Shown: positions 1 to 9,384 of the stretch, one piece after another
How positions within the stretch are numbered: position 1 is the stretch's first letter
Layout of the letters: each line of letters starts with the position of its first letter
Assembly: GCF_022429565.1 (NCBI RefSeq)
Contig: NZ_CP092487.1
Location: 3,366,001-3,430,000 of the forward strand
Source: Lutibacter sp. A64
GTDB lineage: Bacteria > Bacteroidota > Bacteroidia > Flavobacteriales > Flavobacteriaceae
DNA length: 64,000 bases
Direction: 5' to 3'
Made by a program: the position numbers and the translations under genes
The notes under the pieces: model-generated
Database searches by the model: none
What the model was told of the DNA's origin: nothing
Seen by the model: the letters and a program-made list of their open reading frames with translations, nothing else

Positions 1-2859
1 TAAGAAAACTGCAATAAGAAGCGCTTTACTTAAAAAGGCCATTTCTTCGGCTTGAGATTCTTGTTCACCGGTAAACGAAATGGTAATACCTTTTGGCAAG
101 GTATAGCTTTTTAAAGCATCTTTAATTTGATTATTTACATCGGTTGGATTGTAGTTTTCAATTACATTAGATGAGATTGTAATAACCCTATTTAAGTCTT
201 TTCGTTTTACAGCACTAAATGTAGAAGAGGTTTCTGCATGTGCTACAGAAGATATAGGGACCTGTACAATTTGTCCATTACTTGCGTTTCTAAAAGTAAT
301 TTTCTGATTGATAAGTAAATCCTTATTGTAACGGTATTTGTCCATTAAACGAATGTTAATCGGATAATCATCTTCACCATCTTTAAACGTAGAAACTTCT
401 TTTCCAAATATTGAAGTTCTTAAAGCATCTCCAATTTGACCGGTAGAAATATTTAGCCTTCTAGCCTTTTGACGGTCTATAATAATTGGCATTTCAGGTT
501 TTCCTTGTTCTACATCTAATTTTAAATCTTCAATTCCTAAAATTGTTGTTTTGTTTATAAATTGACGAATATCATCAGCGGTTTCTAGTAATTCTTCATA
601 ATTATCTCCAGCAACTTCAATATTAATTGGAGCACCAGCTGGCGGTCCATCTGCAGGTCTATCAACAGTAATATTAACACCAGGAATTTCTTTTAATAAG
701 TTTCTAATGTCAATTAAAACGTCGTCGGTTTCCACGCCACCTCTTTCTATAAATTTTACAAAATCTACAGTAATACGAGCTTTATTTGGAGTAGTTCCAC
801 CTTGCTGACCTTGATTTGGGTCGCTTGTACCTTCACCAACCTGACCAATAAGAGAAGTTATAAGGTTATTTTCACCATTAACTTCATATTTTTTTAAATA
901 TTCTTGAATTCTATTTTCTACTTCAATAGAAAGTTCGTTTGTTTTTTCAATGTCTGTTCCAATTGGATATTCTAAATAAACGTATACTTGTTTTGGAGGT
1001 GTTTCTGGAAAAAATAGCACTTTTGGTGGAAATGCTGCAAATAACATAAAAGCAAAAATTAATAAACCAAATGTTGCTACAAAGAAATAACCAGGTCTTT
1101 TTTTGTATAGTACAAATTTGAGAGTTTTCTCATACATGTATTCTAAACGAGGCAGAAATTTATTTTGAAACCAAGTAGTGGCAGGGGTAAGTAGCTTAGT
1201 GTTTATAATTCTTAGCAAACCTGCTAAAACTAATAGTAATCCAAAAGCATTTAATCCTCCAGATTTAATAGTAAGCCCTGCAATTATGAACAATACTCCA
1301 AATGCAAAAATTACGGAACTAAAAATTAATATTTTTTTAAAATTAACTTCATCTTCTTTAATTTTCATATATACTGAAGTTAACATTGGGTTGATAACCA
1401 AAGCAACAAATAAAGAAGAAGATAGCACTATAATTAGTGTAATTGGTAAATAGCGCATAAATTCTCCCATCATACCTGGCCAAAATGCAATTGGCAAAAA
1501 TGCAGCAAGCGTAGTAGCCGTTGAAGCTATAATTGGCATAGCAACTTCACCAACACCATATTTTGCAGCATCTATGTTTGAATAGCCTTCATCTAGCAAT
1601 CTATAAACATTTTCTACAACTACAATTCCATTATCTACCAACATTCCCAATGCTATTACTAACGAAAATAATACCATGGTATTTAAGGTTACACCTAATG
1701 CATTTAAAATTATAAACGAAATAAACATAGACAAAGGAATGGCAATACCTACAAACAAGGCATTTCTAATTCCAAGGAAAAATAATAAAACTAAAACTAC
1801 TAATATTATTCCTAGAATAATGCTGTTTTCCAAATCGGCAACCATTGTTTTGGTGTCGTTAGTTTGATCGTTGGTTTTAGAAATATATAAGTTCGATGGA
1901 AAGTAATTTTCTTGTGCTTTAGCTATTATTTCATCTATTTGAGTAGAGGCATTAATTAAATTTTCACCACCTCTTTTAGTTACATCAAGCATAACTACTG
2001 GTTGTGAAAATTCACGTGCATAACTTTCTTTTTCTTGTTCTTTAAAGTTAACTTGTGCTATATCTCTAAGGTAAACAATGTTATTGTTTTCTTGTTTTAC
2101 AATAATATCTTCAATTTCTTCAGCAGACTTAAATTCACCAACAATTCGTACATTTCTTCTAATTCCATTTTCTAGTAAATCTCCACCTGAAATGGTCATA
2201 TTCTCGTTTTGAATAGCCATTGCAATATCATTAAAGCTGATTTTAGAAATTTCCATTTTGTATAAATCAACACTAATTTCCATCTCTTTATCTTGAATAC
2301 CACGGATATCAACTTTAGAAATTTCTGGAACTTTCTCTATTTCATCTTCTAAATATTCTCCATATTCTTTAAGCTGATCCATAGAAAAATCTCCTGATAA
2401 ATTAATATTCATTATCGGAATTAATTCTGCAAAGTTCAATTCTTGAACTGTTGGATCTGCAGGTAAATCGGTAGGGAAATCTTTATCAGACTTAGCAGCA
2501 TCAACTTTATCTTTTACTTTTCTAAGGGCTTCAGTAGGCGTAACGCTAAAATCAAATTCTACTTGAATAGATGAAAATCCTTCAATAGATGTAGAGATTA
2601 TTTCTTCAACTCCAGAAATACCATTTATTTCCTTTTCTAACGGACGAGTAATTAGTTTTTCAATATCTAAAGCAGAGTTTCCAGGATATGGAGTTGCAAT
2701 ATAAATTTGAGGTACAACAATTTCGGGAAAAGATTCTCTAGGCATGCTTTGGTACGAAAATATACCAGCCAAAAAAATCATTACTATAATTACAAACACA
2801 GTCATTTTGTTGTGAATTGACCATGTAGAGAGTTTAAATTCTTTTAATACTTTGCTCAT
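1..2859 (-). CDS. RND efflux pump inner-membrane subunit (HAE1/AcrB family), partial
   Basis: The reading frame is open on the minus strand from an ATG at 2857-2859 to the left window edge, so about 950 N-terminal residues are present and the C-terminus is missing. The start reads MSKVLKEFKLSTWSIHNK, followed by a first membrane helix and a long periplasmic porter domain. The hydrophobic TM2-TM6 block then contains GMLVDNGIVVVENVYR, the AcrB-type helix with the acidic proton-relay pair. A second periplasmic half follows and helices resume near the edge. The family exports drugs, detergents, metals or lipids by proton antiport. The adaptor gene begins 25 nt downstream of this start and the TolC-like gene follows it, so this is the pump of a complete tripartite operon led by tetR. 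The substrate cannot be told from the sequence. Confidence 0.92.
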   Translation of the reverse strand, partial: MSKVLKEFKLSTWSIHNKMTVFVIIVMIFLAGIFSYQSMPRESFPEIVVPQIYIATPYPGNSALDIEKLITRPLEKEINGISGVEEIISTSIEGFSSIQVEFDFSVTPTEALRKVKDKVDAAKSDKDFPTDLPADPTVQELNFAELIPIMNINLSGDFSMDQLKEYGEYLEDEIEKVPEISKVDIRGIQDKEMEISVDLYKMEISKISFNDIAMAIQNENMTISGGDLLENGIRRNVRIVGEFKSAEEIEDIIVKQENNNIVYLRDIAQVNFKEQEKESYAREFSQPVVMLDVTKRGGENLINASTQIDEIIAKAQENYFPSNLYISKTNDQTNDTKTMVADLENSIILGIILVVLVLLFFLGIRNALFVGIAIPLSMFISFIILNALGVTLNTMVLFSLVIALGMLVDNGIVVVENVYRLLDEGYSNIDAAKYGVGEVAMPIIASTATTLAAFLPIAFWPGMMGEFMRYLPITLIIVLSSSLFVALVINPMLTSVYMKIKEDEVNFKKILIFSSVIFAFGVLFIIAGLTIKSGGLNAFGLLLVLAGLLRIINTKLLTPATTWFQNKFLPRLEYMYEKTLKFVLYKKRPGYFFVATFGLLIFAFMLFAAFPPKVLFFPETPPKQVYVYLEYPIGTDIEKTNELSIEVENRIQEYLKKYEVNGENNLITSLIGQVGEGTSDPNQGQQGGTTPNKARITVDFVKFIERGGVETDDVLIDIRNLLKEIPGVNITVDRPADGPPAGAPINIEVAGDNYEELLETADDIRQFINKTTILGIEDLKLDVEQGKPEMPIIIDRQKARRLNISTGQIGDALRTSIFGKEVSTFKDGEDDYPINIRLMDKYRYNKDLLINQKITFRNASNGQIVQVPISSVAHAETSSTFSAVKRKDLNRVITISSNVIENYNPTDVNNQIKDALKSYTLPKGITISFTGEQESQAEEMAFLSKALLIAVFL

Positions 2860-2884
2860 TATAATGTCTGTTAGTTAAATGATT

Positions 2885-4018
2885 TTAATTTGTACGTATT
2901 TCTACAATATCTCCTTCTTTTATTAGACGAGCTCCAGCGTTTGCCAATACATCATTTTCGCTTATTCCTTCAGTTACAAATACATTGTGTTGGTATTCGT
3001 TAGTTATTGTAATTAAAGATTTTACAATTTTGTTTTGACCGTTTTCATTTTTAATTATAAAAACATAATCTGCTCCTGTTTGGTCTTGTTGCACTAAATT
3101 TGAAGGTATTTTAATTCCAGTAGCTTCAAAATCTAATATTTTTAAATCGGCCAATAAATTTGGTTTAATACTTTGGTCTTTGTTAGAAATATTTATACGA
3201 GTTTTAAAACTTCTGTTATCAGGATTAATATAATGTCCAATTTGAGCAATTTCTGAAGTTATTTCTTTATTAATTGATGGGAAGTTTAAAACAGTTTCTG
3301 TGCCAATTTTAATTACTGGTAAATAAGACTCTGTAATTTCGGCTTCAACATATACTTTGTCTAAGTTTATTAGGCGAATAACAGGCATTTGAGGATTTGT
3401 AAGTTCTCCATTTTTAGGGAAAATTTCGTCTACAATACCACTAAAAGGTGCAATAACTTTCATTTTATTGGCTTGTGTTTTTAGTGATGCTAAATTGTTT
3501 TCTAAACTTTCTTTTTGGGCTTTTGCTTGTAAATATTGCATTTCTGAACCAATTTTTTGATTCCAAAGACGTTCTTGACGTTCAAAAGTAGTTTTAGCTA
3601 AATTTAATTGTGTAGTAAGCTCATCTATACTGTTTTTAATAGATACATCATCTAATTGAATTAACAGTTGTCCTGCCTTAACTTTTTGACCTTCTTTTAC
3701 TAATATTGAGCGTACTGTACCTCCTAATTCTGGACGAATTTCAATGTTTTTATCGGCTTGTACCACACCTTGAATTTCAATATAATGTTTAAAAACTTCA
3801 TTTTTAACGGTAAAAGCAGTTACCACTGGGTGTTTTTTATTAGGGTCTATTTTTGTAATTTCATTTTCTAATGCTCTTAATTCATTTGTTAAACTGTCTA
3901 TTTTTTTAGTTATTACTAAATGCTGTGCGTTCAAATCTTCTAATGTAGATTTATTGGTTTCTTCACCACAAGAAATTGTTACAATTGATGCTATAATTAA
4001 TGCTATGTATTTTTTCAT
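2885..4018 (-). CDS. RND efflux periplasmic adaptor (membrane fusion protein), lipoprotein
   Basis: A 377-residue HlyD/AcrA-type adaptor that would bridge the inner-membrane pump encoded downstream and the TolC-like channel encoded upstream. The N-terminus is a lipoprotein signal with a lipobox-like ASIVTISC, which predicts lipid anchoring at the Cys. A short coiled stretch (about residues 25-60) comes before the biotinyl-lipoyl half motif (VEIRPELGGTVRSILVKEGQ, about 85-110). A coiled-coil hairpin rich in Leu, Lys and Gln follows (about 125-190), then the second lipoyl half (IAPFSGIVDEIFPKNGE) and beta-barrel domains. It lies 11 nt after the TolC-like gene and 25 nt before the pump, consistent with one transcript. 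Confidence 0.93.
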   Translation of the reverse strand: MKKYIALIIASIVTISCGEETNKSTLEDLNAQHLVITKKIDSLTNELRALENEITKIDPNKKHPVVTAFTVKNEVFKHYIEIQGVVQADKNIEIRPELGGTVRSILVKEGQKVKAGQLLIQLDDVSIKNSIDELTTQLNLAKTTFERQERLWNQKIGSEMQYLQAKAQKESLENNLASLKTQANKMKVIAPFSGIVDEIFPKNGELTNPQMPVIRLINLDKVYVEAEITESYLPVIKIGTETVLNFPSINKEITSEIAQIGHYINPDNRSFKTRINISNKDQSIKPNLLADLKILDFEATGIKIPSNLVQQDQTGADYVFIIKNENGQNKIVKSLITITNEYQHNVFVTEGISENDVLANAGARLIKEGDIVEIRTN

Positions 4019-4029
4019 TTTGATTTATT

Positions 4030-5370
4030 TTAGTTGATTGAGATGTTTAATGCGTTGTCTAATGCGGCTTTAGTTGCAATAACATTTAGCATTGCTTGTA
4101 AATAATTTTGTTGCATGGTATATAATTGTCTTTGGGCTTCAGTTAATTCAAAACTTGTTGAAATACCTTCAAAAAATTTAATTTGTTGTTTATTTTCTAT
4201 ACGTTCTGCCAATGCTAAATTTTGTTTAGAAGTTTCTAGTTCTTCTAAACTATAGTTGTACTCTGTTTTTGCAGATTCTAATTGAAGTAATAATTTTTGT
4301 TCTGTTTCTGTTAAGTTTGTACGGGCTTTTTCTAATTCAATTTTTGCTTGTTGTGTTCTAGAACTTCTAGCTAAACTACTAAAAATAGGTATTTTTAAAC
4401 TTACACCTAGCAATGAAGAATCGAACCATTGTTGATCTTTTTCTAAGAAATCGAAACTTTCACCATAACCAGCATATCCAAAGTTAATAAAACTACTTAA
4501 TGTTGGTAGTGCTTTGCTTTGTTCTAGTTTTACTAATAATTCGTTTGATTTTTCGGTGTTTTTAGCAATTTTAAAATCAATATGATTTTCTATGGTTAAT
4601 TCGGTTGAAAGTAAGCCTAAATTTGTATTTTTTTTAGAAAGACTACTTAAAGAATCTGTTAATACAACTGTTTTATTGATATCTAGTCCTAAAGTAATAT
4701 TCAACATTTTATAAGCAATGTCTTTTAATTTTTTAGTTTTAGAAAGTTGACTTTTAATGGTAGCAAGAGTTATTTGTAGCTGTTCTACATTTTCTTCTTC
4801 AGTAAAACCATTTGCATATATTTGTGTTGTTTCTTCTAAGTTTTTTTCTAGCGTAATTATGTTTTTTTCTATAATTTTTATGCTTTCTTCACTTAAAAGT
4901 ACATTTCCATAGGCGTTAATAACAGCTTCTCTAATACCTAAATCTGTTTTTTCTTTAGCATTTTCAGAAATTTGTAGGTATACTTTTGCAGACTGTAGTC
5001 CAACTAAATAAGAACCATCAAAAATTAATTGGTTTAAGGTTGCAGAAGCATTCATATTATGTTTTGTTCCAAATGCAATTTCAGCAAATTCACCTTCATT
5101 ACCACCAAAAAATTCAGCTGGAATTAACGAAACTTGTTGTTTAATCCAATTTTGATAGTCTAGAGTAGCACTTATTTGTGGTAATCCAATGGTTGTTGTT
5201 TCCCATTTTTTCTTTTTTGCAGCTTCAATATCTCTAGAAGCATTTATTGCTGAATAACTATTTTCCATTGCATAACTTATTGCTTCATCTAAAGAAAGTG
5301 TAATGTTTTCTTGGGCAGTTAAATTAATACTTAACAGTAATGCAAAAATTAGTAATATACTTTTCTTCAT
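4030..5370 (-). CDS. TolC-family outer-membrane efflux protein
   Basis: A 446-residue outer-membrane channel protein of the TolC/OEP family. A cleavable signal peptide (MKKSILLIFALLLSINLTAQ) is followed by ITLSLDEAISYAMENS, the usual N-terminal helix of the family. Two related halves of long amphipathic helices rich in Ala, Gln and Glu follow, and the second half ends in ALDNALNI. The start codon overlaps the stop of the preceding tetR gene by 1 nt (TAATG), so translation is probably coupled. It should form the exit duct for the adaptor and pump encoded next in the operon. Confidence 0.93.
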   Translation of the reverse strand: MKKSILLIFALLLSINLTAQENITLSLDEAISYAMENSYSAINASRDIEAAKKKKWETTTIGLPQISATLDYQNWIKQQVSLIPAEFFGGNEGEFAEIAFGTKHNMNASATLNQLIFDGSYLVGLQSAKVYLQISENAKEKTDLGIREAVINAYGNVLLSEESIKIIEKNIITLEKNLEETTQIYANGFTEEENVEQLQITLATIKSQLSKTKKLKDIAYKMLNITLGLDINKTVVLTDSLSSLSKKNTNLGLLSTELTIENHIDFKIAKNTEKSNELLVKLEQSKALPTLSSFINFGYAGYGESFDFLEKDQQWFDSSLLGVSLKIPIFSSLARSSRTQQAKIELEKARTNLTETEQKLLLQLESAKTEYNYSLEELETSKQNLALAERIENKQQIKFFEGISTSFELTEAQRQLYTMQQNYLQAMLNVIATKAALDNALNISIN

Positions 5371-5978
5371 TATGTAATTGAGTTTTTATCTAATTGTTCT
5401 TCTAAAATTTTTAATCCTTTTAATGTTGCAATTGCTCTAATATGATATTCCAGTGCTTTTAATTCTAACTTATTGATTGTGTTTTTGTTATAAGTGTGTA
5501 GATTAGTGTCGTGCACACTCATCATTAGTGAGAAATAAAATTTTGTTGTTAATTCTTTATCAATATTTTTTCTGTAAATTTCTTCTTCAATACCTTTTTC
5601 AATATTTTTTAGAATACAATCTTTAAACATTGAAAATTCATTTTTAATAATTTTTAAATGTATTTTAGGGTAATATTTTTGAAGCTGATACATTGGCGAA
5701 TTATCTGCATGCTCAAATACTTTTGAAAAAATTTTTTTAATTTCAAAGTTTTCTTGAATAGCATTATATTTTTTATCACAAACACACATTACCGTGTTGT
5801 GTACCATTTCATGAAAATAACTAATAGTGTTTTCTACAAGTTCTACTTTATTTTTAAAATGCTTGTAAATTGTCTTTTTTGAAATAGCTAAATCATTGGC
5901 AATATCATCCATAGTAACACTTTTAAAGCCATACTTTAAAAATGATTCTCCTGCTTTTTTTATAATTTCTTCTTTCAT
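5370..5978 (-). CDS. TetR/AcrR-family transcriptional regulator
   Basis: A 202-residue regulator. Residues 1-48 match the TetR DNA-binding domain: a helix around AGESFLKYGFKSVTMDDIA, then the turn and recognition helix LAISKKTIYKHFKNK. The remaining helical region is the ligand/dimer domain and gives no ligand clue. It is the first gene of the efflux operon and overlaps the channel gene by 1 nt. A near-consensus promoter and an inverted repeat across its -33 box lie just upstream, as expected for an autorepressor that also controls the pump. Confidence 0.92.
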   Translation of the reverse strand: MKEEIIKKAGESFLKYGFKSVTMDDIANDLAISKKTIYKHFKNKVELVENTISYFHEMVHNTVMCVCDKKYNAIQENFEIKKIFSKVFEHADNSPMYQLQKYYPKIHLKIIKNEFSMFKDCILKNIEKGIEEEIYRKNIDKELTTKFYFSLMMSVHDTNLHTYNKNTINKLELKALEYHIRAIATLKGLKILEEQLDKNSIT

Positions 5979-6007
5979 TAGGAACGATTCCTTTTTTAAA
6001 TTGCGTG

Positions 6008-6038
6008 CAAATATAGAAAAGGAAACTTTAGAAACAAA
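6008..6038 (-). promoter_or_regulatory. Promoter of the tetR-efflux operon
   Basis: On the minus strand, TTTG (6035-6038) is followed after exactly 19 nt by TATATTTG (6008-6015). This matches the Bacteroidetes housekeeping pattern TTTG-N19-TAnnTTTG. Transcription would start near 6001, giving a leader of about 23 nt before the tetR start codon. Confidence 0.75.
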
Positions 6039-6053
6039 AAAAGTTTTCTAAGT
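6023..6053. promoter_or_regulatory. Candidate TetR operator (inverted repeat)
   Basis: ACTTTAGAAAC (6025-6035) and GTTTTCTAAGT (6043-6053) are imperfect inverted repeats 7 nt apart, differing by a one-base shift. They flank and cover the -33 box of the tetR promoter, where a repressor would block polymerase. Assignment to this TetR is inferred from position only. A second small palindrome, GGAACGATTCC, lies at 5981-5991 next to the tetR start. Confidence 0.5.
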
Positions 6054-6137
6054 ATTAACAATTTTATAACATTCAAAAAAATATATGGATTATTAAATGT
6101 TAATTCAAAGCTGTATTTTTACAAAAAAATAGATTAA

Positions 6138-7109
6138 ATGGATGTAGTTGCTACTTATAAAGAAGATTTTATTAGTTATTTAAATAAAAAAATTAAGGTA
6201 AAAGAGCCTGTAAATTTATACGAACCAATACATTATATTTTGCAGATAGGAGGTAAGCGTTTACGTCCAATTTTAACAATTATGATCTGCGATTTATTTG
6301 AAGGTAATACTGAACAAGCCTACGATGCGGCTTTAGCAATTGAGGTTTTTCATAATTTTACGTTAATACACGACGATATTATGGATAGTGCTCCAATTAG
6401 AAGAGGTAAAGAAACTGTTCATACAAAATGGGATGTGAATACCGGAATTTTATCTGGAGATGCTATGATGATTTTAGCATCGCAATGTTTTAATAAGTAT
6501 GAACCTGAAATTTTTAAAAAATTACTGCTTTTATTCAATAAAACTGCTTTAGAAGTTTGTGAAGGACAACAGCTAGATATTGATTTTGAAACCAGAAACG
6601 ATGTAAGTATTACGGAATATATTAAAATGATTACTTATAAAACATCTGTTTTAGTTGCAGCTGCAATGAAAATGGGTGCTATTATTGCTGATGTTTCTGA
6701 TAGTGAAGCCGAAAAAATATATAATTTTGGTTTAAATCTAGGTATAGCATTTCAATTGCAAGACGACTTTTTAGATACCTTTGGTGATGCAGCAACTTTT
6801 GGAAAACAAATTGGAGGTGATATTCTTGAGAATAAAAAAACATTTTTATATCTAAAAGCTTTAGAAGTTTGTAATAAAGAAGATTTAGAGAAATTATTAC
6901 ACCTATATAATATAGAGAGTAAGTCCGAAACTAAAATAAAAGAAGTAACAGCTCTTTTTAATAAGTATAATATTGTTGATATTACAAAAAGTGAAATAGA
7001 AAATTATACTGAAGGTGCATTTGTAACTTTAGAAACGTTAGCTATTTCTGATGCTAAAAAACAACTATTAAAAAACTTTGGATTAAGTTTAATGAAGCGA
7101 AGTATTTAA
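6138..7109 (+). CDS. Polyprenyl diphosphate synthase
   Basis: A 323-residue all-helical trans-isoprenyl diphosphate synthase that condenses IPP with allylic diphosphates for quinone or carotenoid/undecaprenyl precursors. Hallmarks visible are GGKRLRP (38-44), the first aspartate-rich motif DDIMD (79-83), RRG (88-90), a mid-protein GQQLD, and the second aspartate-rich motif DDFLD (209-213). A Phe sits five residues before the first motif, a position that limits chain length in short-chain enzymes, so a C15-C20 product is plausible but unproven. The stop overlaps the start of the next small gene (TAATG). Confidence 0.93.
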   Translation: MDVVATYKEDFISYLNKKIKVKEPVNLYEPIHYILQIGGKRLRPILTIMICDLFEGNTEQAYDAALAIEVFHNFTLIHDDIMDSAPIRRGKETVHTKWDVNTGILSGDAMMILASQCFNKYEPEIFKKLLLLFNKTALEVCEGQQLDIDFETRNDVSITEYIKMITYKTSVLVAAAMKMGAIIADVSDSEAEKIYNFGLNLGIAFQLQDDFLDTFGDAATFGKQIGGDILENKKTFLYLKALEVCNKEDLEKLLHLYNIESKSETKIKEVTALFNKYNIVDITKSEIENYTEGAFVTLETLAISDAKKQLLKNFGLSLMKRSI

Positions 7110-7459
7110 TGTTAAAATTAAAAAACTTAATAGTATTACAAGAAGCTGTTGAAACTAAAAATTTAGAGCTAAAATTAATAGAACAGCTTAATAAAGATTT
7201 TCATTTAAGTGGAATTTCAAAATTTTTTGATGTAACTAGTTCTTTTGAAAATTTAAAAGATGAATTGTCAGTAACACTTTTAAATCTTATACAATTTAAA
7301 TACGATGATTATTTAAATTTAATATACCGAATTGATCTTTCAGAAAAAGAATTGGCAATTATTACCAATAGTAATTTAACAGATGTAGTAAATCAGCTTG
7401 TATTTCTTATCTTGAAAAGAGAGTTTCAAAAAATTTGGTTTAAGCAATACTATAAATAG
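7109..7459 (+). CDS. Small conserved-looking hypothetical protein coupled to the prenyl synthase
   Basis: A 116-residue protein I do not recognise. It is Leu/Lys/Asn-rich, predicted helical, with no signal peptide, membrane segment or Cys motif. Its ATG overlaps the prenyl synthase stop by 1 nt, so it is probably translated from the same message. Codon use is like its neighbours, which supports a real gene. A role linked to the synthase is suggested by position only. Confidence 0.7.
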   Translation: MLKLKNLIVLQEAVETKNLELKLIEQLNKDFHLSGISKFFDVTSSFENLKDELSVTLLNLIQFKYDDYLNLIYRIDLSEKELAIITNSNLTDVVNQLVFLILKREFQKIWFKQYYK

Positions 7460-7565
7460 CTGTTTTTTACAATGCATATAATTTAACTGAATATTTGGTA
7501 ATCAAAACATTATAAGAGCAGTTAAAAGTTAAATAATTATTATTTATTAAAAAATGTAAAAAAGT

Positions 7566-7596
7566 GTTGTACATAAAATAAAAAGTAGTAATTTTG
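7566..7596 (+). promoter_or_regulatory. Promoter of the tRNA gene
   Basis: GTTG at 7566-7569, 19 nt, then TAATTTTG at 7589-7596. The -7 box matches TAnnTTTG exactly and the -33 box matches 3 of 4 bases. The tRNA begins 12 nt downstream. Confidence 0.7.
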
Positions 7597-7608
7597 CACC
7601 CAGTTTTA

Positions 7609-7682
7609 GGTCCCATAGCTCAGCTGGTTAGAGCACCTGACTCATAATCAGGGGGTCCTTGGTTCGAGCCCAAGTGGGACCA
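7609..7682 (+). tRNA. tRNA with CAT anticodon (Met, possibly Ile2)
   Basis: A 74-nt cloverleaf. The acceptor stem is GGTCCCA/TGGGACC, the D-arm contains AGCTCAGCTGGTTAGAGC, and the anticodon stem CCTGA/TCAGG carries loop CTCATAA with anticodon CAT at 7643-7645. The T-arm contains GGTTCGAGCC. The discriminator is A and no CCA is encoded. It lacks the C1-A72 mismatch typical of initiator tRNA. CAT can be elongator Met or lysidine-modified Ile2, and I cannot separate the two with certainty. Confidence 0.95.
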
Positions 7683-7697
7683 CTTTTATAAAACTCT

Positions 7698-7738
7698 AAA
7701 CCTTACATTTCTTTAGATTTGTAAGGTTTTATTTTTTT
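7698..7738 (+). terminator. Rho-independent terminator after the tRNA
   Basis: AAACCTTACA (7698-7707) pairs with TGTAAGGTTT (7720-7729) and is followed by a T-rich tract. Confidence 0.75.
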
Positions 7739-7781
7739 AAAAAATTTAGTTTATCCGTAGCCAATAATTTAAAGAATTAAT

Positions 7782-7789
7782 TATCTTTG
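7782..7789 (+). promoter_or_regulatory. -7 box for the TPR/AraC regulator gene
   Basis: TATCTTTG matches TAnnTTTG exactly, about 93 nt before the start codon. No clear TTTG is seen 19 nt upstream, so this is a half-supported promoter. Confidence 0.4.
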
Positions 7790-7881
7790 CTATGCTAACT
7801 CATACATTATTATAGGTCTTTATTTGTAAAACATACTTTTACAAGTAATTTATTGTTTTAATAATTTTATTTAGCTAATTA

Positions 7882-9384
7882 ATGCGTTTTTTTTTACTCT
7901 TATTATTAATTCCTTATTTGGTTTTTTCGCAAACCAATACCGACATTCAATCTAAAAAATTTGATTCTATATTCTACCAAGTTGCAGTAAATATATCTTC
8001 TGCAAATCCTACAAAAGCATTATACTTAGCAGATTCTCTTTCTATATATGCTGATAATGAACAACAAAAAATAAAATCGCAAATACTTTTTGCTGATATT
8101 TTAGCAAAGCAAGAAAAAAAGGGGGAAGCGATTAATAAACTATTAGAAGTTTTAGAAATTGCTAAACAAGAAAAAGAATATGCATATCAAGCCAGAATTT
8201 ATGGTTTTTTATCTACCCTATACAGAGATATAGGTTTTATAGATAAAGGTAGAAATTTTATAAATAAAGGTATGAAGGTTAGCGATTTTATTTCTGATAA
8301 TGATAGAAGGTTAAAATATATTGCATTGTGTAATCAAGAATTAGCTGAATATGCATTTGACGAAAAAAATTACAATAGAACTATAGAATATTTACATTTA
8401 GCTAATCTTACGTTTGAAAAAGAAGAAAATTTAGATCACAGAAACTTTGTATTGGCTACTACGCACGAAATGTTAGGCCATTCGTATGATGCTTTAGAAG
8501 TACGAGATAGTGCATTAGCGTATTTTTCAAAGGCTAATATTTTTATAAATAAAGCTGGAGCGGGTAGTTCAATTTGGGCTTCTTCTATTTACCATGGTTA
8601 TGGAAAAGCTTTTCTAAAATTCAAAAATATTGATAGTGCTGGTGTATATTTAAAAAAAGCACTTGCAATTTCAGAAAAAAGTGAAAATCCAAATTTAAAA
8701 GAGCAAGTTTTTAAAAGTATTTCCGAATATTATAATCAAATTAAACAATTAGATAGTTTTACAAAGTACAATATCAAATATATTACTCAATTAAATGAGA
8801 ATACAAAAAATAAAAAATTAATAGTAAACAGTGCATATAATGCACTTAACATAAATTCAAATAAAAGTGATGTTGTACCCAAAAGTGATAATTATATAGT
8901 TATATTTTCGGTTTTAGCTATAGCACTATTAATTTTTATGTATTTAAAAACAAAAAAAATATTCTCTAATACAAATAATAAAACTCTTATAATTGATAAT
9001 AGTAAAACAACAGATATTGTGCTTCCTAAAAAAACAGAGGAAGATCTTGTTGAAAAATTAAAAGAGTTTGAAGCTTCCAATGGCTTTTTAGATAAAAACA
9101 TGTCTTTGCCAACTCTAATAGGTTTGTTAAATACAAATACTAAATATTTTAGGAATTTTCTTAAAAATTATAAAAATACAGATTATACCCACTACATTAA
9201 TAATTTAAGAATAAATTATATTAAAAATAAGCTAACTACAGATAAAGCTTATTTAAATTATAAAATAAGTTATTTGGCAGATGAATGTGGTTTTTCTTCT
9301 CATAGTAAATTTTCTGCATGTTTCAAAGATATAACTGGATATAGTCCTTCAGAATTTATTGAAGATATTAAAAACTCCAATTAA
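7882..9384 (+). CDS. Membrane-anchored TPR sensor with C-terminal AraC-type DNA-binding domain
   Basis: A 500-residue protein of a layout common in Bacteroidetes. It has a signal peptide (MRFFLLLLLIPYLVFSQ), then about 300 residues of helical tetratricopeptide-like repeats facing the periplasm. One membrane helix (about 337-356) is followed by a cytosolic linker, and a C-terminal AraC/XylS helix-turn-helix (about 400-500) contains ISYLADECGFSSHSKFSACFKDITGYSPSEF. It would sense an envelope cue and act directly on DNA. It is the nearest regulator upstream of the giant surface-protein operon on the same strand, about 610 bp away. Control of that operon is an inference from position, and no binding site was identified. 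Confidence 0.88.
   Translation: MRFFLLLLLIPYLVFSQTNTDIQSKKFDSIFYQVAVNISSANPTKALYLADSLSIYADNEQQKIKSQILFADILAKQEKKGEAINKLLEVLEIAKQEKEYAYQARIYGFLSTLYRDIGFIDKGRNFINKGMKVSDFISDNDRRLKYIALCNQELAEYAFDEKNYNRTIEYLHLANLTFEKEENLDHRNFVLATTHEMLGHSYDALEVRDSALAYFSKANIFINKAGAGSSIWASSIYHGYGKAFLKFKNIDSAGVYLKKALAISEKSENPNLKEQVFKSISEYYNQIKQLDSFTKYNIKYITQLNENTKNKKLIVNSAYNALNINSNKSDVVPKSDNYIVIFSVLAIALLIFMYLKTKKIFSNTNNKTLIIDNSKTTDIVLPKKTEEDLVEKLKEFEASNGFLDKNMSLPTLIGLLNTNTKYFRNFLKNYKNTDYTHYINNLRINYIKNKLTTDKAYLNYKISYLADECGFSSHSKFSACFKDITGYSPSEFIEDIKNSN

Noticed and set aside
1178..1867. Two plus-strand ORFs at 1178-1453 and 1676-1867
   Set aside because: They are antisense shadows of the RND pump gene.
7609..7682. 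tRNA as an integration site (attachment duplication)
   Set aside because: No integrase and no repeated tRNA 3' end was seen in the following DNA, although the giant locus lies just downstream.
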